A stretch of 64,000 bases of DNA from Parvularcula sp039822105 (GTDB lineage: Bacteria > Pseudomonadota > Alphaproteobacteria > Caulobacterales > Parvularculaceae): NCBI GenBank assembly GCA_039822105.1, contig JBCBMW010000018.1:3332-67331 (forward strand), read 5' to 3'. Positions 40,071 to 49,121 of this stretch are shown here, piece after piece (position 1 is the stretch's first letter; each line of letters starts with the position of its first letter). The notes beneath the pieces are model-generated. The model made no database searches, was not told the origin of the DNA, and was given only the letters and a program-made list of their open reading frames with translations. The position numbers were made by a program, and so were the translations under genes.

Positions 40071-42017
40071 ATGAGCAAGACATCCCAAGCTGTTCGCGAA
40101 GACACAACTGACAACCCGGTTCTCGATATGAACCTCGCTTCGGTCAAAAAGATGATCGAGGAGGCGAAGAAGAAGGGTTATGTCACTTACGACCAGCTGA
40201 ACGCTGTTCTGCCTGAGGACGAGTACTCGTCGGAGCAGATCGAAGACATCATGTCGAAGCTCTCCGACATGGGCATCAACGTGACCGAGAACGAAGAGCC
40301 TGACGAGGAAGAGAAGGAAGGCGCGAAAGCGACCGGGTCTTCTGTCGTCAAAAAAGAGACCGCGGCGACGGTCACGACCAACACCAAGGCCGACAACGAC
40401 CGCACGGACGACCCGGTCCGCATGTACCTGCGCGAAATGGGCGCCGTGGAGCTTCTCTCCCGCGAGGGCGAGATTGCAATCGCCAAGCGGATCGAAGCTG
40501 GCCGCGAGTCGATGATCCGTGCCCTGTGCGAAAGCTCACTGACCTTCGAAGCTATCACTGTATGGCGCGAGGAACTCGAAGAAGGCCGCGTCCTTCTCCG
40601 CGATATCATCGATCTTGATGCGACCTATACAGGTGGCCCTGAAAGCCGCCCGGACATGACCCGGCCGGAAGTCGCTGAGCAGGTTCAGAAGGAACAAGAG
40701 GCACGCGCCGCCGAGACCGGCGAGGACGAAGACGAATTCGACGAAGGCGACCTCTCGCTTTCGGCCAAGGAAGCCGAGCTCCGCGAAGGCGTGATGCAGA
40801 CCTTCCAGGACATCGCTGAGGACTTCAAAAAACTCCGTAGGCTGCAAGATATTCAGATCGAGCAGCAACTCCAGGGTGAAGACCTCTCCGAGAGCCAACA
40901 AAAGCGCCTGCGCAAACTGCAGCGCGATATTGTTGAACGTGTGCGCTCGGTGCGCCTGCATAACCACCGGATCGAAGCGCTGGTCGAGCAGCTATATGCG
41001 ATCAACCGCGCCCTGATGGCTTTGGAAGGCAAACTTGTTCGCCTTGCCGACAGCTACGGTGTGAACCGGCAGGAGTTCCTTGAAACCTATCTCGGTTTCG
41101 AGCTTGATCCTGAATGGCTCCCTCGGGTCTCGGCCATGGATGGTCGCGGCTGGCAGAACTTCACGACCAAAGGTCAGGACCAAATCGTCGCCATCCGCGA
41201 TGAGATCGGTCAGCTTGCGCAGGAGACGGGCCTCACGGTTAATGACTTCCGCCGCATCGTGCAGACCGTGCAAAAGGGTGAGCGCGAAGCTCGGATCGCT
41301 AAGAAGGAAATGGTCGAGGCCAATCTCCGCCTGGTGATCAGTATCGCGAAGAAATACACCAACCGCGGCCTTCAGTTCCTGGACCTGATCCAAGAGGGCA
41401 ATATTGGCCTGATGAAGGCGGTCGATAAGTTCGAGTACCGCCGCGGCTATAAATTTTCGACCTATGCCACGTGGTGGATCCGTCAGGCGATCACGCGCTC
41501 GATCGCTGACCAGGCCCGGACGATCCGTATTCCGGTGCATATGATCGAGACGATCAACAAGATCGTCCGCACCTCGCGCCAGATCCTGAACGAGATTGGT
41601 CGTGAGCCGACGCCTGAAGAGCTGGCCAACAAGCTCTCGATGCCGCTCGAGAAAGTCCGCAAGGTGATGAAAATCGCCAAGGAGCCGATCTCCCTCGAAA
41701 CGCCAATTGGCGACGAGGAAGACAGCCATCTCGGCGACTTCATCGAAGACAAAAACGCTGTGCTGCCGATCGACGCGGCGATTCAGTCGAACCTTCGCGA
41801 GACAACAACCCGCGTCCTCGCCTCGCTCACCCCGAGGGAAGAGCGCGTCCTCCGTATGCGGTTTGGCATCGGCATGAACACCGACCACACGCTCGAAGAG
41901 GTCGGCCAGCAGTTCTCGGTGACCCGCGAACGGATCCGGCAGATCGAAGCCAAGGCGCTCCGTAAGCTGAAGCACCCAAGCCGCTCACGGAAACTCAGAA
42001 GCTTCCTCGACAACTAA
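40071..42017 (+). CDS. rpoD: RNA polymerase primary sigma factor (sigma-70/RpoD)
   Basis: 648-residue housekeeping sigma factor. Region 1.1 is at the N-terminus, region 1.2 is DPVRMYLREMGAVELLSREGEIAIAKRIE (about 108-136), a long acidic non-conserved insert follows, and regions 2 to 4 are at the C-terminus: NLRLVISIAKKYTNRGLQFLDLIQEGNIGLMKAVDKFEYRRGYKFSTYATWWIRQAITRS (region 2), then region 3, then region 4 with EERVLRMRFGIG and VTRERIRQIEAKALRKLKHP. ATG 40071 follows AAAAGG. A strong terminator follows its stop. Confidence 0.98.
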   Translation: MSKTSQAVREDTTDNPVLDMNLASVKKMIEEAKKKGYVTYDQLNAVLPEDEYSSEQIEDIMSKLSDMGINVTENEEPDEEEKEGAKATGSSVVKKETAATVTTNTKADNDRTDDPVRMYLREMGAVELLSREGEIAIAKRIEAGRESMIRALCESSLTFEAITVWREELEEGRVLLRDIIDLDATYTGGPESRPDMTRPEVAEQVQKEQEARAAETGEDEDEFDEGDLSLSAKEAELREGVMQTFQDIAEDFKKLRRLQDIQIEQQLQGEDLSESQQKRLRKLQRDIVERVRSVRLHNHRIEALVEQLYAINRALMALEGKLVRLADSYGVNRQEFLETYLGFELDPEWLPRVSAMDGRGWQNFTTKGQDQIVAIRDEIGQLAQETGLTVNDFRRIVQTVQKGEREARIAKKEMVEANLRLVISIAKKYTNRGLQFLDLIQEGNIGLMKAVDKFEYRRGYKFSTYATWWIRQAITRSIADQARTIRIPVHMIETINKIVRTSRQILNEIGREPTPEELANKLSMPLEKVRKVMKIAKEPISLETPIGDEEDSHLGDFIEDKNAVLPIDAAIQSNLRETTTRVLASLTPREERVLRMRFGIGMNTDHTLEEVGQQFSVTRERIRQIEAKALRKLKHPSRSRKLRSFLDN

Positions 42018-42020
42018 AAT

Positions 42021-42046
42021 AAAAGCCCGCTTCGGCGGGCTTTTTT
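42021..42046 (+). terminator. intrinsic terminator after rpoD
   Basis: AAAAGCCCGC-TTCG-GCGGGCTTTT with a ten-base stem and a TTCG tetraloop, followed by TT. It ends the dnaG-rpoD unit just before a convergent small gene. Confidence 0.95.
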
Positions 42047-42052
42047 GAATGT

Positions 42053-42268
42053 TCAATCATCTTCCCACATCAACACTTCTGCTTCATCTGCAGTTATCTT
42101 TACTCTCACAGGCTTGCCGCCGTCTCGATAAAAGACTTCAGCAAAGTCTTTCGCCTTGAACCGGGCAATCAACTTAAGATTTGCACGCTGCAAGATTGCT
42201 CGCTCGACGTCTTCCTTCGACTCGCAGATATCAAGCACGTACACTGCCGCCTTGAAACTCTTAGTCAT
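42053..42268 (-). CDS. small hypothetical protein
   Basis: 71-residue mixed alpha/beta protein of unknown function (SFKAAVYVLDICESKEDVERAIL, then FAEVFYRDGGKPVRVKITADEAEVLM). No cysteine motif beyond a single Cys, no signal peptide, no known domain. The second ATG (42268) is preferred because AGGGAG lies six bases before it. It follows two lipoprotein genes on the same strand by ten bases and is probably in their operon. Confidence 0.55.
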   Translation of the reverse strand: MTKSFKAAVYVLDICESKEDVERAILQRANLKLIARFKAKDFAEVFYRDGGKPVRVKITADEAEVLMWEDD

Positions 42269-42278
42269 ACCCATCTCC

Positions 42279-43145
42279 CTACGGACAGTTCCTGATGATG
42301 TCGTCTAGTGTGTCGAAATCGAGATTGCGCACACGCCGGTAAAACACGGCACTGTCTCCACTTGCACTAGCAAGAGCAGAGGTAACATCTGCGTTGTTCA
42401 TACTCATGAGACCCGAAACATTGTTGGGGTCTGAGAGGCAGTCATTTTGGACAATCGCGGCGTTTAGCCGGGACCGCATATCGTCGGCCGCGACCACACT
42501 GTTGGTGAGAATCGTCTCAGCCTCTGTCTCCGACACGCCGGCAGCGTCAGCAAGAATTTGGGTCGGCGTCGTTTCCTGAGTGCCAACTAACTCTTTAACG
42601 GTTTCGTCCGCGTTGCTGCTCAATGCTAACCCTAATGTTTGGTTCTGAGCTAGTTTTTGAGCCGCAACACCAGTTGCAAATATCTGAGCCAAGCCGCCGC
42701 TGCTTCCGCTTTGATAAAACGCTCCCTTGGCGCCAAAGCTTGCGAACACAGAGTATGCATCAATTGCCTGGCTTCCAGACTCATTCGCTACGGAAACGTA
42801 GCGCCCCGCAGGCAGAATATCTTCAGCGCAGATTTTTGCTGCTTCGGTGGCACTTCCAATTCTTGCGCCCAGATCCGTTGTACAGTCTTGAAGCTCTTTG
42901 ACCAGGTCCGCGCTGTCGTCAGAGACTGCGGCTGATCTAGGCGCAAGAGGCATCCAGACACCTTCGTTGCGTTTATAGCCAACGGTAAGTTCCGGTATCG
43001 CACCGTTTTGGACTGGAGCCGAAACGTCAACAGCGAACTTCGTAGTTGTTCCGAACACCATTACATCAACATGGCTACCACCATTTGTCAGCACACACCC
43101 ACTTAAACCAGCCGCTGCGCACAAAGCTACAATTCTCCACTGCAT
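42279..43145 (-). CDS. lipoprotein of unknown function
   Basis: 288-residue protein with a lipoprotein signal (MQWRIVALCAAAGLSGC, lipobox LSGC with Cys at about residue 17). The mature part has a beta-rich N-terminal half (VMVFGTTTKFAVDVSAPVQ, IPELTVGYKRNEGVWMPLAP), a helical middle, and a C-terminal SALASASGDSAVFYRRVRN segment. I recognise no family. ATG 43145 is chosen because GAGGGA precedes it and it starts a normal signal; six codons upstream is another in-frame start. It overlaps the preceding lipoprotein gene by 19 bases. Confidence 0.65.
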   Translation of the reverse strand: MQWRIVALCAAAGLSGCVLTNGGSHVDVMVFGTTTKFAVDVSAPVQNGAIPELTVGYKRNEGVWMPLAPRSAAVSDDSADLVKELQDCTTDLGARIGSATEAAKICAEDILPAGRYVSVANESGSQAIDAYSVFASFGAKGAFYQSGSSGGLAQIFATGVAAQKLAQNQTLGLALSSNADETVKELVGTQETTPTQILADAAGVSETEAETILTNSVVAADDMRSRLNAAIVQNDCLSDPNNVSGLMSMNNADVTSALASASGDSAVFYRRVRNLDFDTLDDIIRNCP

Positions 43146-43468
43146 AGAGTTCCCTCTCTCCACCCGTCTGAGGACCTTAGTAAGTCATTGATTTTATCAG
43201 CCTGCGCATCATTCTTGATGAGAATAATGACTTCACAGGTGCCGTCGAGGGTCACCCAGCGATTCTGAACGAATCCAACTCCAGCTCCCGAACCACCAAA
43301 CCATGCACCGCCCATAGTGATCCCGCGGCTTCTAACGGCCTCTGCAGGATCGGCGTCACGCACTCGCACAAAGCCGATATAGCTTCTGGGCACGTCTGGG
43401 GGTCGCTCCAGGACATCGACCGTCGTGCACCCGGCCACCGCAAAACAGAACGCCAAACACTTGAACAC
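43127..43468 (-). CDS. small lipoprotein of unknown function
   Basis: 113-residue protein with lipobox VAGC (Cys at about residue 14, MFKCLAFCFAVAGC) and a mature beta-rich domain (PRSYIGFVRVRD, ITMGGAWFGGSGAGVGFVQNRWVTLDGTCEVIILIKNDAQADKI). Two further cysteines near the end may pair. First gene of the three-gene leftward unit; the start is ATG 43468. No family recognised. Confidence 0.65.
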   Translation of the reverse strand: MFKCLAFCFAVAGCTTVDVLERPPDVPRSYIGFVRVRDADPAEAVRSRGITMGGAWFGGSGAGVGFVQNRWVTLDGTCEVIILIKNDAQADKINDLLRSSDGWREGTLCSGEL

Positions 43469-43647
43469 GAACAGTGCTCCCTCACACCCTCAAGTGATGT
43501 GTTAACACACGCCATGAGCGAAGTCGCGCATGAGTTGCAGTGGACGGCACACCATTGCCCCAAGTTGCCCCTATGCAACACTGCGAACGATGGGACCGCA
43601 GCATCAAAGCATGATAAGTACTGCACCAGGGACCATAGGAGGGCGCC

Positions 43648-44127
43648 ATGACACCAGAATCTGTCTTTTCAATCATAGGCATGGTGGTGTTGCCAGCATG
43701 GCTTGTGTTGATGATCGTGCCGCTCATTTTGCCGCGTTGGGGTGGCTCGCAGGCGCTCGCCTTCGGGATCGTCGTGCCGCTGATGTCGTTCGTTTACGCG
43801 GCCATTCTCATCAAGCTGTTTGCGGAAGGAAACGGTTTTGATACGGATAGTTTCTCATCACTTGAAAGCGTGATGGCCCTGCTTTCCGATCCATGGGCTG
43901 CACTTCTTGGGTGGTCACACTATCTTGCCTTCGATCTTTTTGTCGGTGCGTGGATGGTCCGCGATGCCCGTGTCTCGCGCGTGCCGCACATCTTGATCAT
44001 CATCCCGTTGTTCCTGACGTTCATGGCAGGCCCCTTTGGCTTGGTGCTCTACCTCATCCTACGGCAGCTGCGGCGGAAGTCTTTGGTGCCGATGCCCCAC
44101 CCCTTCGCCGAACGGACGCTGGTCTGA
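43648..44127 (+). CDS. ABA4-like membrane protein
   Basis: 159-residue inner membrane protein with four hydrophobic helices: 6-28, 33-58, 83-105, 113-138. GWSHYLAFDLFVGAWMVRDA and LFLTFMAGPFGLVLYLILR are the conserved parts of the ABA4-like family (DUF4281), named for a plant xanthophyll (neoxanthin) synthesis protein. Bacterial members have no proven role. A GGAGGG ribosome site lies before ATG 43648. It precedes a 28-codon gene on the same strand. Confidence 0.8.
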   Translation: MTPESVFSIIGMVVLPAWLVLMIVPLILPRWGGSQALAFGIVVPLMSFVYAAILIKLFAEGNGFDTDSFSSLESVMALLSDPWAALLGWSHYLAFDLFVGAWMVRDARVSRVPHILIIIPLFLTFMAGPFGLVLYLILRQLRRKSLVPMPHPFAERTLV

Positions 44128-44170
44128 TCGTCGCATAGCGGTAGGCAAGGACGGACGTTAGGAGACCCAT

Positions 44171-44257
44171 ATGAACAAGAGCACCAGCATGATCGGTTTC
44201 GCGATCTTTCTCCTGATCGTCGGATGGGCCATCTTCCGCATGGGAATTTTCGGCTAG
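44171..44257 (+). CDS. 28-residue single-pass membrane peptide
   Basis: Short frame (start AACAAGAGCACC region) encoding MNKSTSMIGFAIFLLIVG, then WAIFRMGIFG. The hydrophobic run from about residue 7 to 21 would span a membrane once. GGAG lies eight bases before the ATG. Its stop shares CTAG with the convergent ampD gene, the same tight end seen in six other real gene pairs here, which supports its reality. Function unknown; it may pair with the ABA4-like protein just upstream. Confidence 0.55.
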   Translation: MNKSTSMIGFAIFLLIVGWAIFRMGIFG

Positions 44258-44940
44258 CGGCCACTCACCTCAGCAATCGCCGCGAGGGTTGGGGGCGACA
44301 GCCCCTGCCCTAAGCCTTGTGGGTAGAACCGGCGGTGGAACGCGGTGACGCAAGCATCAAGACCGTAAAGTTCAGTGCCGTAACCGATGCGGTCCAAAAG
44401 GCTCGATGCGTCATCGGCCGCCGGCAGACTATCAGGCATCGCACCAGACCATGGCGCCAAAGCCAGGCCCTCATCCGCGAGACGATCCCAAGGGAAAAGC
44501 TCGCCCGGATCCTCTTTCCTGTCAGGCGCCACATCAGAATGGCCGACGACACCGCGCGGCGGCACGGAGTGCCGCTGACAGATACCGCGCAAAAGCGGGA
44601 TCAGAGTCTCGATCTGCGCATCAGGAAATGCGCGATAGCCGTGTTCATGGCCTGGATTGACGATTTCGATCCCTACAGAGATGGAATTGACATCCGTTTC
44701 TCCGGCCCAGGACGATACTCCAGCATGCCATGCTCTACGGTCCTCCGGCACCAATGAGAACGCGCGACCATCTTCTTCCAAGAGGTAATGGGCTGACACG
44801 CCGGCCTCAGGATCACGCAAGCGGTCAAGTGCTTCCTGACCTGTCTTCATCCCTGTGTAGTGCAACACGACCAGCGAGACGGAGCGACCCTTGCGATCGC
44901 CGTGGTTAGGCGACGGCGCGTCAAGACAAACGACCGTCAT
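44254..44940 (-). CDS. N-acetylmuramoyl-L-alanine amidase (amidase_2)
   Basis: 228-residue zinc amidase of the AmpD/AmiD type, without a signal peptide, probably cytoplasmic muropeptide recycling. Zinc and catalytic residues are visible: VVLHYTG (His), LVPEDRRAWHAG (His near), and VVGHSDVAPDRKEDPGELFPW (His and Asp). It opens with the usual PSPNHGDRKG. Its ATG overlaps the DMT transporter stop by four bases (ATGA), so it is the third gene of the msbA-like operon. A C-terminal part of about 60 residues (DASSLLDRIGYGTEL...PPTLAAIAEV) is peptidoglycan-binding-like. Confidence 0.9.
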   Translation of the reverse strand: MTVVCLDAPSPNHGDRKGRSVSLVVLHYTGMKTGQEALDRLRDPEAGVSAHYLLEEDGRAFSLVPEDRRAWHAGVSSWAGETDVNSISVGIEIVNPGHEHGYRAFPDAQIETLIPLLRGICQRHSVPPRGVVGHSDVAPDRKEDPGELFPWDRLADEGLALAPWSGAMPDSLPAADDASSLLDRIGYGTELYGLDACVTAFHRRFYPQGLGQGLSPPTLAAIAEVSGR

Positions 44941-45896
44941 GGGGTCTCAACCTTCGGCGTCATCTCGGCCTGTTGCTGATCGTCACCTTCAGCGCGGATC
45001 ACCGCTGACGACGCCAGCACCTGTTTCCGGTCAGGCTGACTTGACCGTACCAGGACGACACCGACCCCGCTTAAGACCATAAGCGCACCGAAGACCACGC
45101 GGAGTGTCAGCGGCTCACCCAGCCAAAGGACGCCGGTCAACACGGCAAAGAGCGTGATCAAGAGCCCCGATGGCGCAATGATGCTGAGCGGGACACGCTG
45201 CAGGAGATAGTAGTAGCTCGAATGGCCGAAGATGGACGCCACAAAGACTGAATAAATGGTGGCGATGGCCACCGGCATCGCCGATCCCTCACCCACCCAA
45301 GCAAAATGATCCCGATCAATGATCAGTGCCAGGACAAAAGAGACCAAGAACCCGACAACTCCGAACCAAGCCAGAAGGGCGAGCGGCTTTACGCCCTCGA
45401 TCCGTTTGACAAAAATCGCCCCTGTGGCCTCGGACGTCGTGCCAAGCACAATGAGCACCGCGCCCAAGGGCAAGTTGCGGCTGCCCACCAGTTCACCTTC
45501 CGCTGTCGCGATGATCAAGACACCGACGATCGCCGCCGCGATGCCGAGGCACCGGCGCCAACCCACGCGCTCCCCTAGGAAAACGACGCCGAAGATCGTC
45601 GCAATCACCACGTAGCTCTCAGCCAGCACCGAACCGATCGAAGCGTTGGTGAGCTGAATACCGGTGAACATAAAGGCGTAGTTGAGCCCGCCAAAGCAAG
45701 CGCCCCCGATCGCGATACGGAGCATCTGCCCAGGATACCACCGCAAGAGCGGCGATAGGATCAGGGCAATGATCGCCATGCGCATCGCGACGTAAGTGAG
45801 CGGATCAATGAGATCCATCGTCACCTTCACCACCGCCATGTGGAGGCCCCACGACGCGCAGATCGCGATAAGAAGACCAGTCTGAAACGGCGTCAT
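44937..45896 (-). CDS. DMT-superfamily EamA-type transporter
   Basis: 319-residue inner membrane transporter with ten hydrophobic helices in two homologous EamA halves (about 7-135 and 150-285). LTYVAMRMAIIALIL and the GRNL..GAVLIVLGTTSEATGAIFVKR segment fit the family, which exports amino acids or metabolites. A polar tail follows. Start ATG 45896 overlaps the msbA-like stop by four bases. Substrate unknown. Confidence 0.87.
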   Translation of the reverse strand: MTPFQTGLLIAICASWGLHMAVVKVTMDLIDPLTYVAMRMAIIALILSPLLRWYPGQMLRIAIGGACFGGLNYAFMFTGIQLTNASIGSVLAESYVVIATIFGVVFLGERVGWRRCLGIAAAIVGVLIIATAEGELVGSRNLPLGAVLIVLGTTSEATGAIFVKRIEGVKPLALLAWFGVVGFLVSFVLALIIDRDHFAWVGEGSAMPVAIATIYSVFVASIFGHSSYYYLLQRVPLSIIAPSGLLITLFAVLTGVLWLGEPLTLRVVFGALMVLSGVGVVLVRSSQPDRKQVLASSAVIRAEGDDQQQAEMTPKVETP

Positions 45897-47692
45897 GCTG
45901 GCTCCACCTGACGCTCTTGCAGAGCCACAAGCCGGGCATAGAGGCCGCTGCTGCGCATCAGCTCATCATGGGTCCCCTGCTCAACGACCTTGCCAGCGTC
46001 CATGACCGCGATGATGTCGGCGTCGCGGATCGTGGACAGACGGTGGGCAATGATAAGGGTCGTGCGTCCTTTGCGTAGACGGAGCATCGCGGCTTCAATC
46101 AACCGCTCGCTCTCAGCGTCCAGCGCCGATGTGGCCTCATCGAGAAGGAGGATCGGTGCATCTTTCAAAAACGCCCGGGCCAGCGCGATGCGTTGACGCT
46201 CCCCGCCTGAAAGGGCATTGCCGCCCTCACCCACCAGGGTGTCGTAGCCAGAAGGCAGACGAGTGATAAACCGATCTGCCGCTGCGGCTTCAGCAGCCGC
46301 GCGAACATCCTCGTCCGTGGCATCAAGCCTCCCCATACGGATATTGTCAGCCACCGTGAGGTTGAAGAGCACCGGCGTCTGACTGACAACACTGATCGCA
46401 CCGCGAAGGTCACCGAGGGCAACATCCCCAATGCTCGTCCCATCAATCGTGATCGTGCCCTGACCAAGATCATAGAACCGCGGCAACAGGCCGAACACGG
46501 TGGACTTTCCGGCCCCGGAAGGGCCGACGAGAGCAGCGGTCGCGCCTGAGGGAACGTCCAGGTTGAACCCGTTGAGGATAGGGGTCTCGCTCTCGTAGGA
46601 AAACTCCACATCGCTGAAGGCGATCGTGGGTGCACGTCCCTTTTGAACATCAAAACGAACCGGCTCATCGGGGCTGGTGATCTCCGGCAGATCGTCGATC
46701 ACGCCAAAGACACGCTCAAGCGCCGCGAGCCCCTCCTGCAGGACAGCATTCAATGTTCCAAGGCCGCGGGCCGGTTGGGACAAAAGCGCCATAGCGACCA
46801 GGAAGGCCACAAGCTCTGGCCCCGTCAAAAGGCCTCGGTCGATACGGAAAGCAGCAACCGCAATGATGAAGGCGATCGACAGGGCGCCGATCACCGTGAT
46901 GATCGGCTCGTTGGCGGCACGCAGACGAATAAGGCGCATCACCAGGCGCCGACGCTCTTCGAAGGCGTTGCCCAGGCGCTCCGTCTCCGTCGCTTCGAGA
47001 CGATAGCTCTTCACCATCTCCTGACCGGAGAGGCTCTCGGTGAGAAGACCGGTGATGTCGCCGATTTGGCTCTGCACACGACGGGCGATCCGGCGGATGG
47101 CTTGCCCAATGATCGTGATAGGTAGGCCGATCAGGGGATAGATCAGCAGCACACAGCCAAAAAGGATTGGATCGAGAAAGAGAAGAACCGTGATGAAACC
47201 GATCAGCCGCACAATATCGCGCGCGGCATTCGGTACACGGCGCAGCGAGTCGTTGAGAACGTTCATATCGTTCGTAAAGCGGGACACGAGCCCGCCAAGC
47301 CTGTTCTCACCCTCCCGGCCTCGGCCCTTCAGCTGCATCACATCGTAGCGGACGATGGCGGCGTACATCCGTCCTTGGACGTCACGTAGGACGGATGCAC
47401 CAACACCCTGGGCAGTGATCGCCTGGAGATAAAAGAACCCAGCCTGCGCCATGGCGAGCGCGATGACCAAGACCGGGCCGAAAATGATCACATCGCGGGG
47501 CGAGACGTTCTGAAACCGGGTGCTGCGCTCCGGCTCCAGCCCAGCGAAGATCCACTCGGTGACGAGCACGAACCCCACTTCGGCCGCAGCCAAGCCGCCC
47601 ATGAAGGCAAGCGCCAGCAAGAGCCTGCCCGTGTAGCGGGCAAGATGCTCGTGCCAGATTCTCAAAAAGGCGGAACGACTCGGGGGGACCAT
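45893..47692 (-). CDS. MsbA-like ABC exporter (lipid A flippase type)
   Basis: 599-residue half-transporter with six N-terminal membrane helices (about 20-320) and an ATPase domain (about 350-590): Walker A LVGPSGAGKSTVFG, Q-loop VSQTPVLFN, signature LSGGERQR, Walker B ILLLDEATSALD, H-loop HRLSTI. In Gram-negative bacteria the family flips lipid A-core across the inner membrane. The neighbouring waaA/lpxK genes, divergent here, support that. The start at 47692 has AAGGAAG upstream; the longer frame overlaps the divergent gene. Confidence 0.88.
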   Translation of the reverse strand: MVPPSRSAFLRIWHEHLARYTGRLLLALAFMGGLAAAEVGFVLVTEWIFAGLEPERSTRFQNVSPRDVIIFGPVLVIALAMAQAGFFYLQAITAQGVGASVLRDVQGRMYAAIVRYDVMQLKGRGREGENRLGGLVSRFTNDMNVLNDSLRRVPNAARDIVRLIGFITVLLFLDPILFGCVLLIYPLIGLPITIIGQAIRRIARRVQSQIGDITGLLTESLSGQEMVKSYRLEATETERLGNAFEERRRLVMRLIRLRAANEPIITVIGALSIAFIIAVAAFRIDRGLLTGPELVAFLVAMALLSQPARGLGTLNAVLQEGLAALERVFGVIDDLPEITSPDEPVRFDVQKGRAPTIAFSDVEFSYESETPILNGFNLDVPSGATAALVGPSGAGKSTVFGLLPRFYDLGQGTITIDGTSIGDVALGDLRGAISVVSQTPVLFNLTVADNIRMGRLDATDEDVRAAAEAAAADRFITRLPSGYDTLVGEGGNALSGGERQRIALARAFLKDAPILLLDEATSALDAESERLIEAAMLRLRKGRTTLIIAHRLSTIRDADIIAVMDAGKVVEQGTHDELMRSSGLYARLVALQERQVEPA

Positions 47693-47819
47693 AGCTTCCT
47701 TTGCCAAGCGCGGAGAGGTGGGTCTATAGACCCCTGTTACAAGCAGCAAACTGTTGACGACCGGGCCCGGCCGCTCAGCAGGTGCAGCGTTGGCAGCGTA
47801 TCGATCAATGGAACCTTTC

Positions 47820-49121
47820 ATGGCACAAAAGAGAGCGTGGTCCCTCAAGACTTACCGCGCAGCGACAGGCTTTTTGAAGCCAGTCGCCAACGTCGCTCTC
47901 AAACAGCGGGTGAAGCGCGGCAAGGAAGACCCCGCGCGCCTGGATGAACGCCGCGGCAAAAGCTCGATTGCTCGCCCAGACGGCACGGTGCTTTGGCTCC
48001 ACGGCGCTTCGGTCGGCGAAAGTCTCTCGATCCTGCCGTTGATCGAGGCGCTTTCGGCCAAGCATGCTGACCTCAGCTTCCTCGTCACCACCGGAACCGT
48101 CACATCGGCTGCGCTGATGGCCAAACGGCTGCCACGCTCTGCCATCCACCAGTATGTGCCGATGGATCAAAAGCATTTCGTTCGGCAGTTCCTTGATCAC
48201 TGGAAGCCGGATGCAGCCCTTTTCGTTGAATCAGAGCTTTGGCCCGTCATTCTTGGTGAGTGTGAGAGCCGTGAGATCCCGATGGCCCTCATCAATGGCC
48301 GGATGTCGCCGAAGAGCTTTCAAAACTGGCGCAGTCGCATCGGGGCTGCGCGGGAGCTCTTATCCGTCTTCGACGTGATGGTGGCGCAGAACGATGAGAA
48401 CGCCGAGCGGTTTCGCTTTCTTGCTGGCCGCGACGTCAAAACCCTTGGGAACCTGAAACACGCCGCAGAACCGCTGCCCTCCTCGCCAGAGGCCATCGCA
48501 AAGCTCGAGGAGGCCATTGGTGAGCGCCGCCGGTGGCTCGCTGCCAGCACCCATGAGGGCGAGGAAGCAATCGCCTTGTCGGCCCATCGCGAGATCATCT
48601 CGTCATCGCCGGAGACGCTGCTTATTCTCGCGCCGCGGCACCCTGCCCGCGCTGATGAGATTGAAGAGCTCTGCCGCAGCCAAGGGTTTGCGACCGCCCG
48701 GCGCTCGAAGGACGAACCCATCACGTCTGTCACCCAGGTCTATCTGGCCGACACGTTGGGCGAGCTTGGTGTCTTCTACTCGATTAGTGACATCGCGTTT
48801 GTGGGCGGCAGTTTCCTCCCCGTCGGCGGGCATAACCCTTTAGAGCCTGCGCGCCTTGGCTGCGCGATCATGCACGGCGAGCACATCTTCAACTTTGCCG
48901 ATACGTACCAAGAGATGCGGAAGAACGGCTGCGCAGCGCTTGTGCGCAACGAACGGGATCTCGCGGGCGCTCTCAGTCGCCTCCTCGACGATCCCGTGAC
49001 CCGCCAGGCCATGGCCGAACAGGCGAGGTCCTGGGCGGAGAAAAGCGCCGAGACGGTCCTCGATACGCTGCTGATTGCCCTGAAGCCCGTTCTTCTTCGC
49101 GGCGGTATTGAGAAGCCATGA
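47820..49121 (+). CDS. waaA: 3-deoxy-D-manno-octulosonic-acid transferase
   Basis: 433-residue inner membrane Kdo transferase that adds Kdo to lipid A precursor. Conserved pieces are GKEDPARLDERRGK near the N-terminus, WLHGASVGESLSILPLI, ELWPVILGECESREIPMALINGRMSP, and the C-terminal IAFVGGSFLPVGGHNPLEPARLGCAIMHGEHIFNF. ATG 47820 follows GGAA; an ATG four codons earlier is possible. It is divergent from the msbA-like gene and overlaps lpxK by ATGA. Confidence 0.95.
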   Translation: MAQKRAWSLKTYRAATGFLKPVANVALKQRVKRGKEDPARLDERRGKSSIARPDGTVLWLHGASVGESLSILPLIEALSAKHADLSFLVTTGTVTSAALMAKRLPRSAIHQYVPMDQKHFVRQFLDHWKPDAALFVESELWPVILGECESREIPMALINGRMSPKSFQNWRSRIGAARELLSVFDVMVAQNDENAERFRFLAGRDVKTLGNLKHAAEPLPSSPEAIAKLEEAIGERRRWLAASTHEGEEAIALSAHREIISSSPETLLILAPRHPARADEIEELCRSQGFATARRSKDEPITSVTQVYLADTLGELGVFYSISDIAFVGGSFLPVGGHNPLEPARLGCAIMHGEHIFNFADTYQEMRKNGCAALVRNERDLAGALSRLLDDPVTRQAMAEQARSWAEKSAETVLDTLLIALKPVLLRGGIEKP

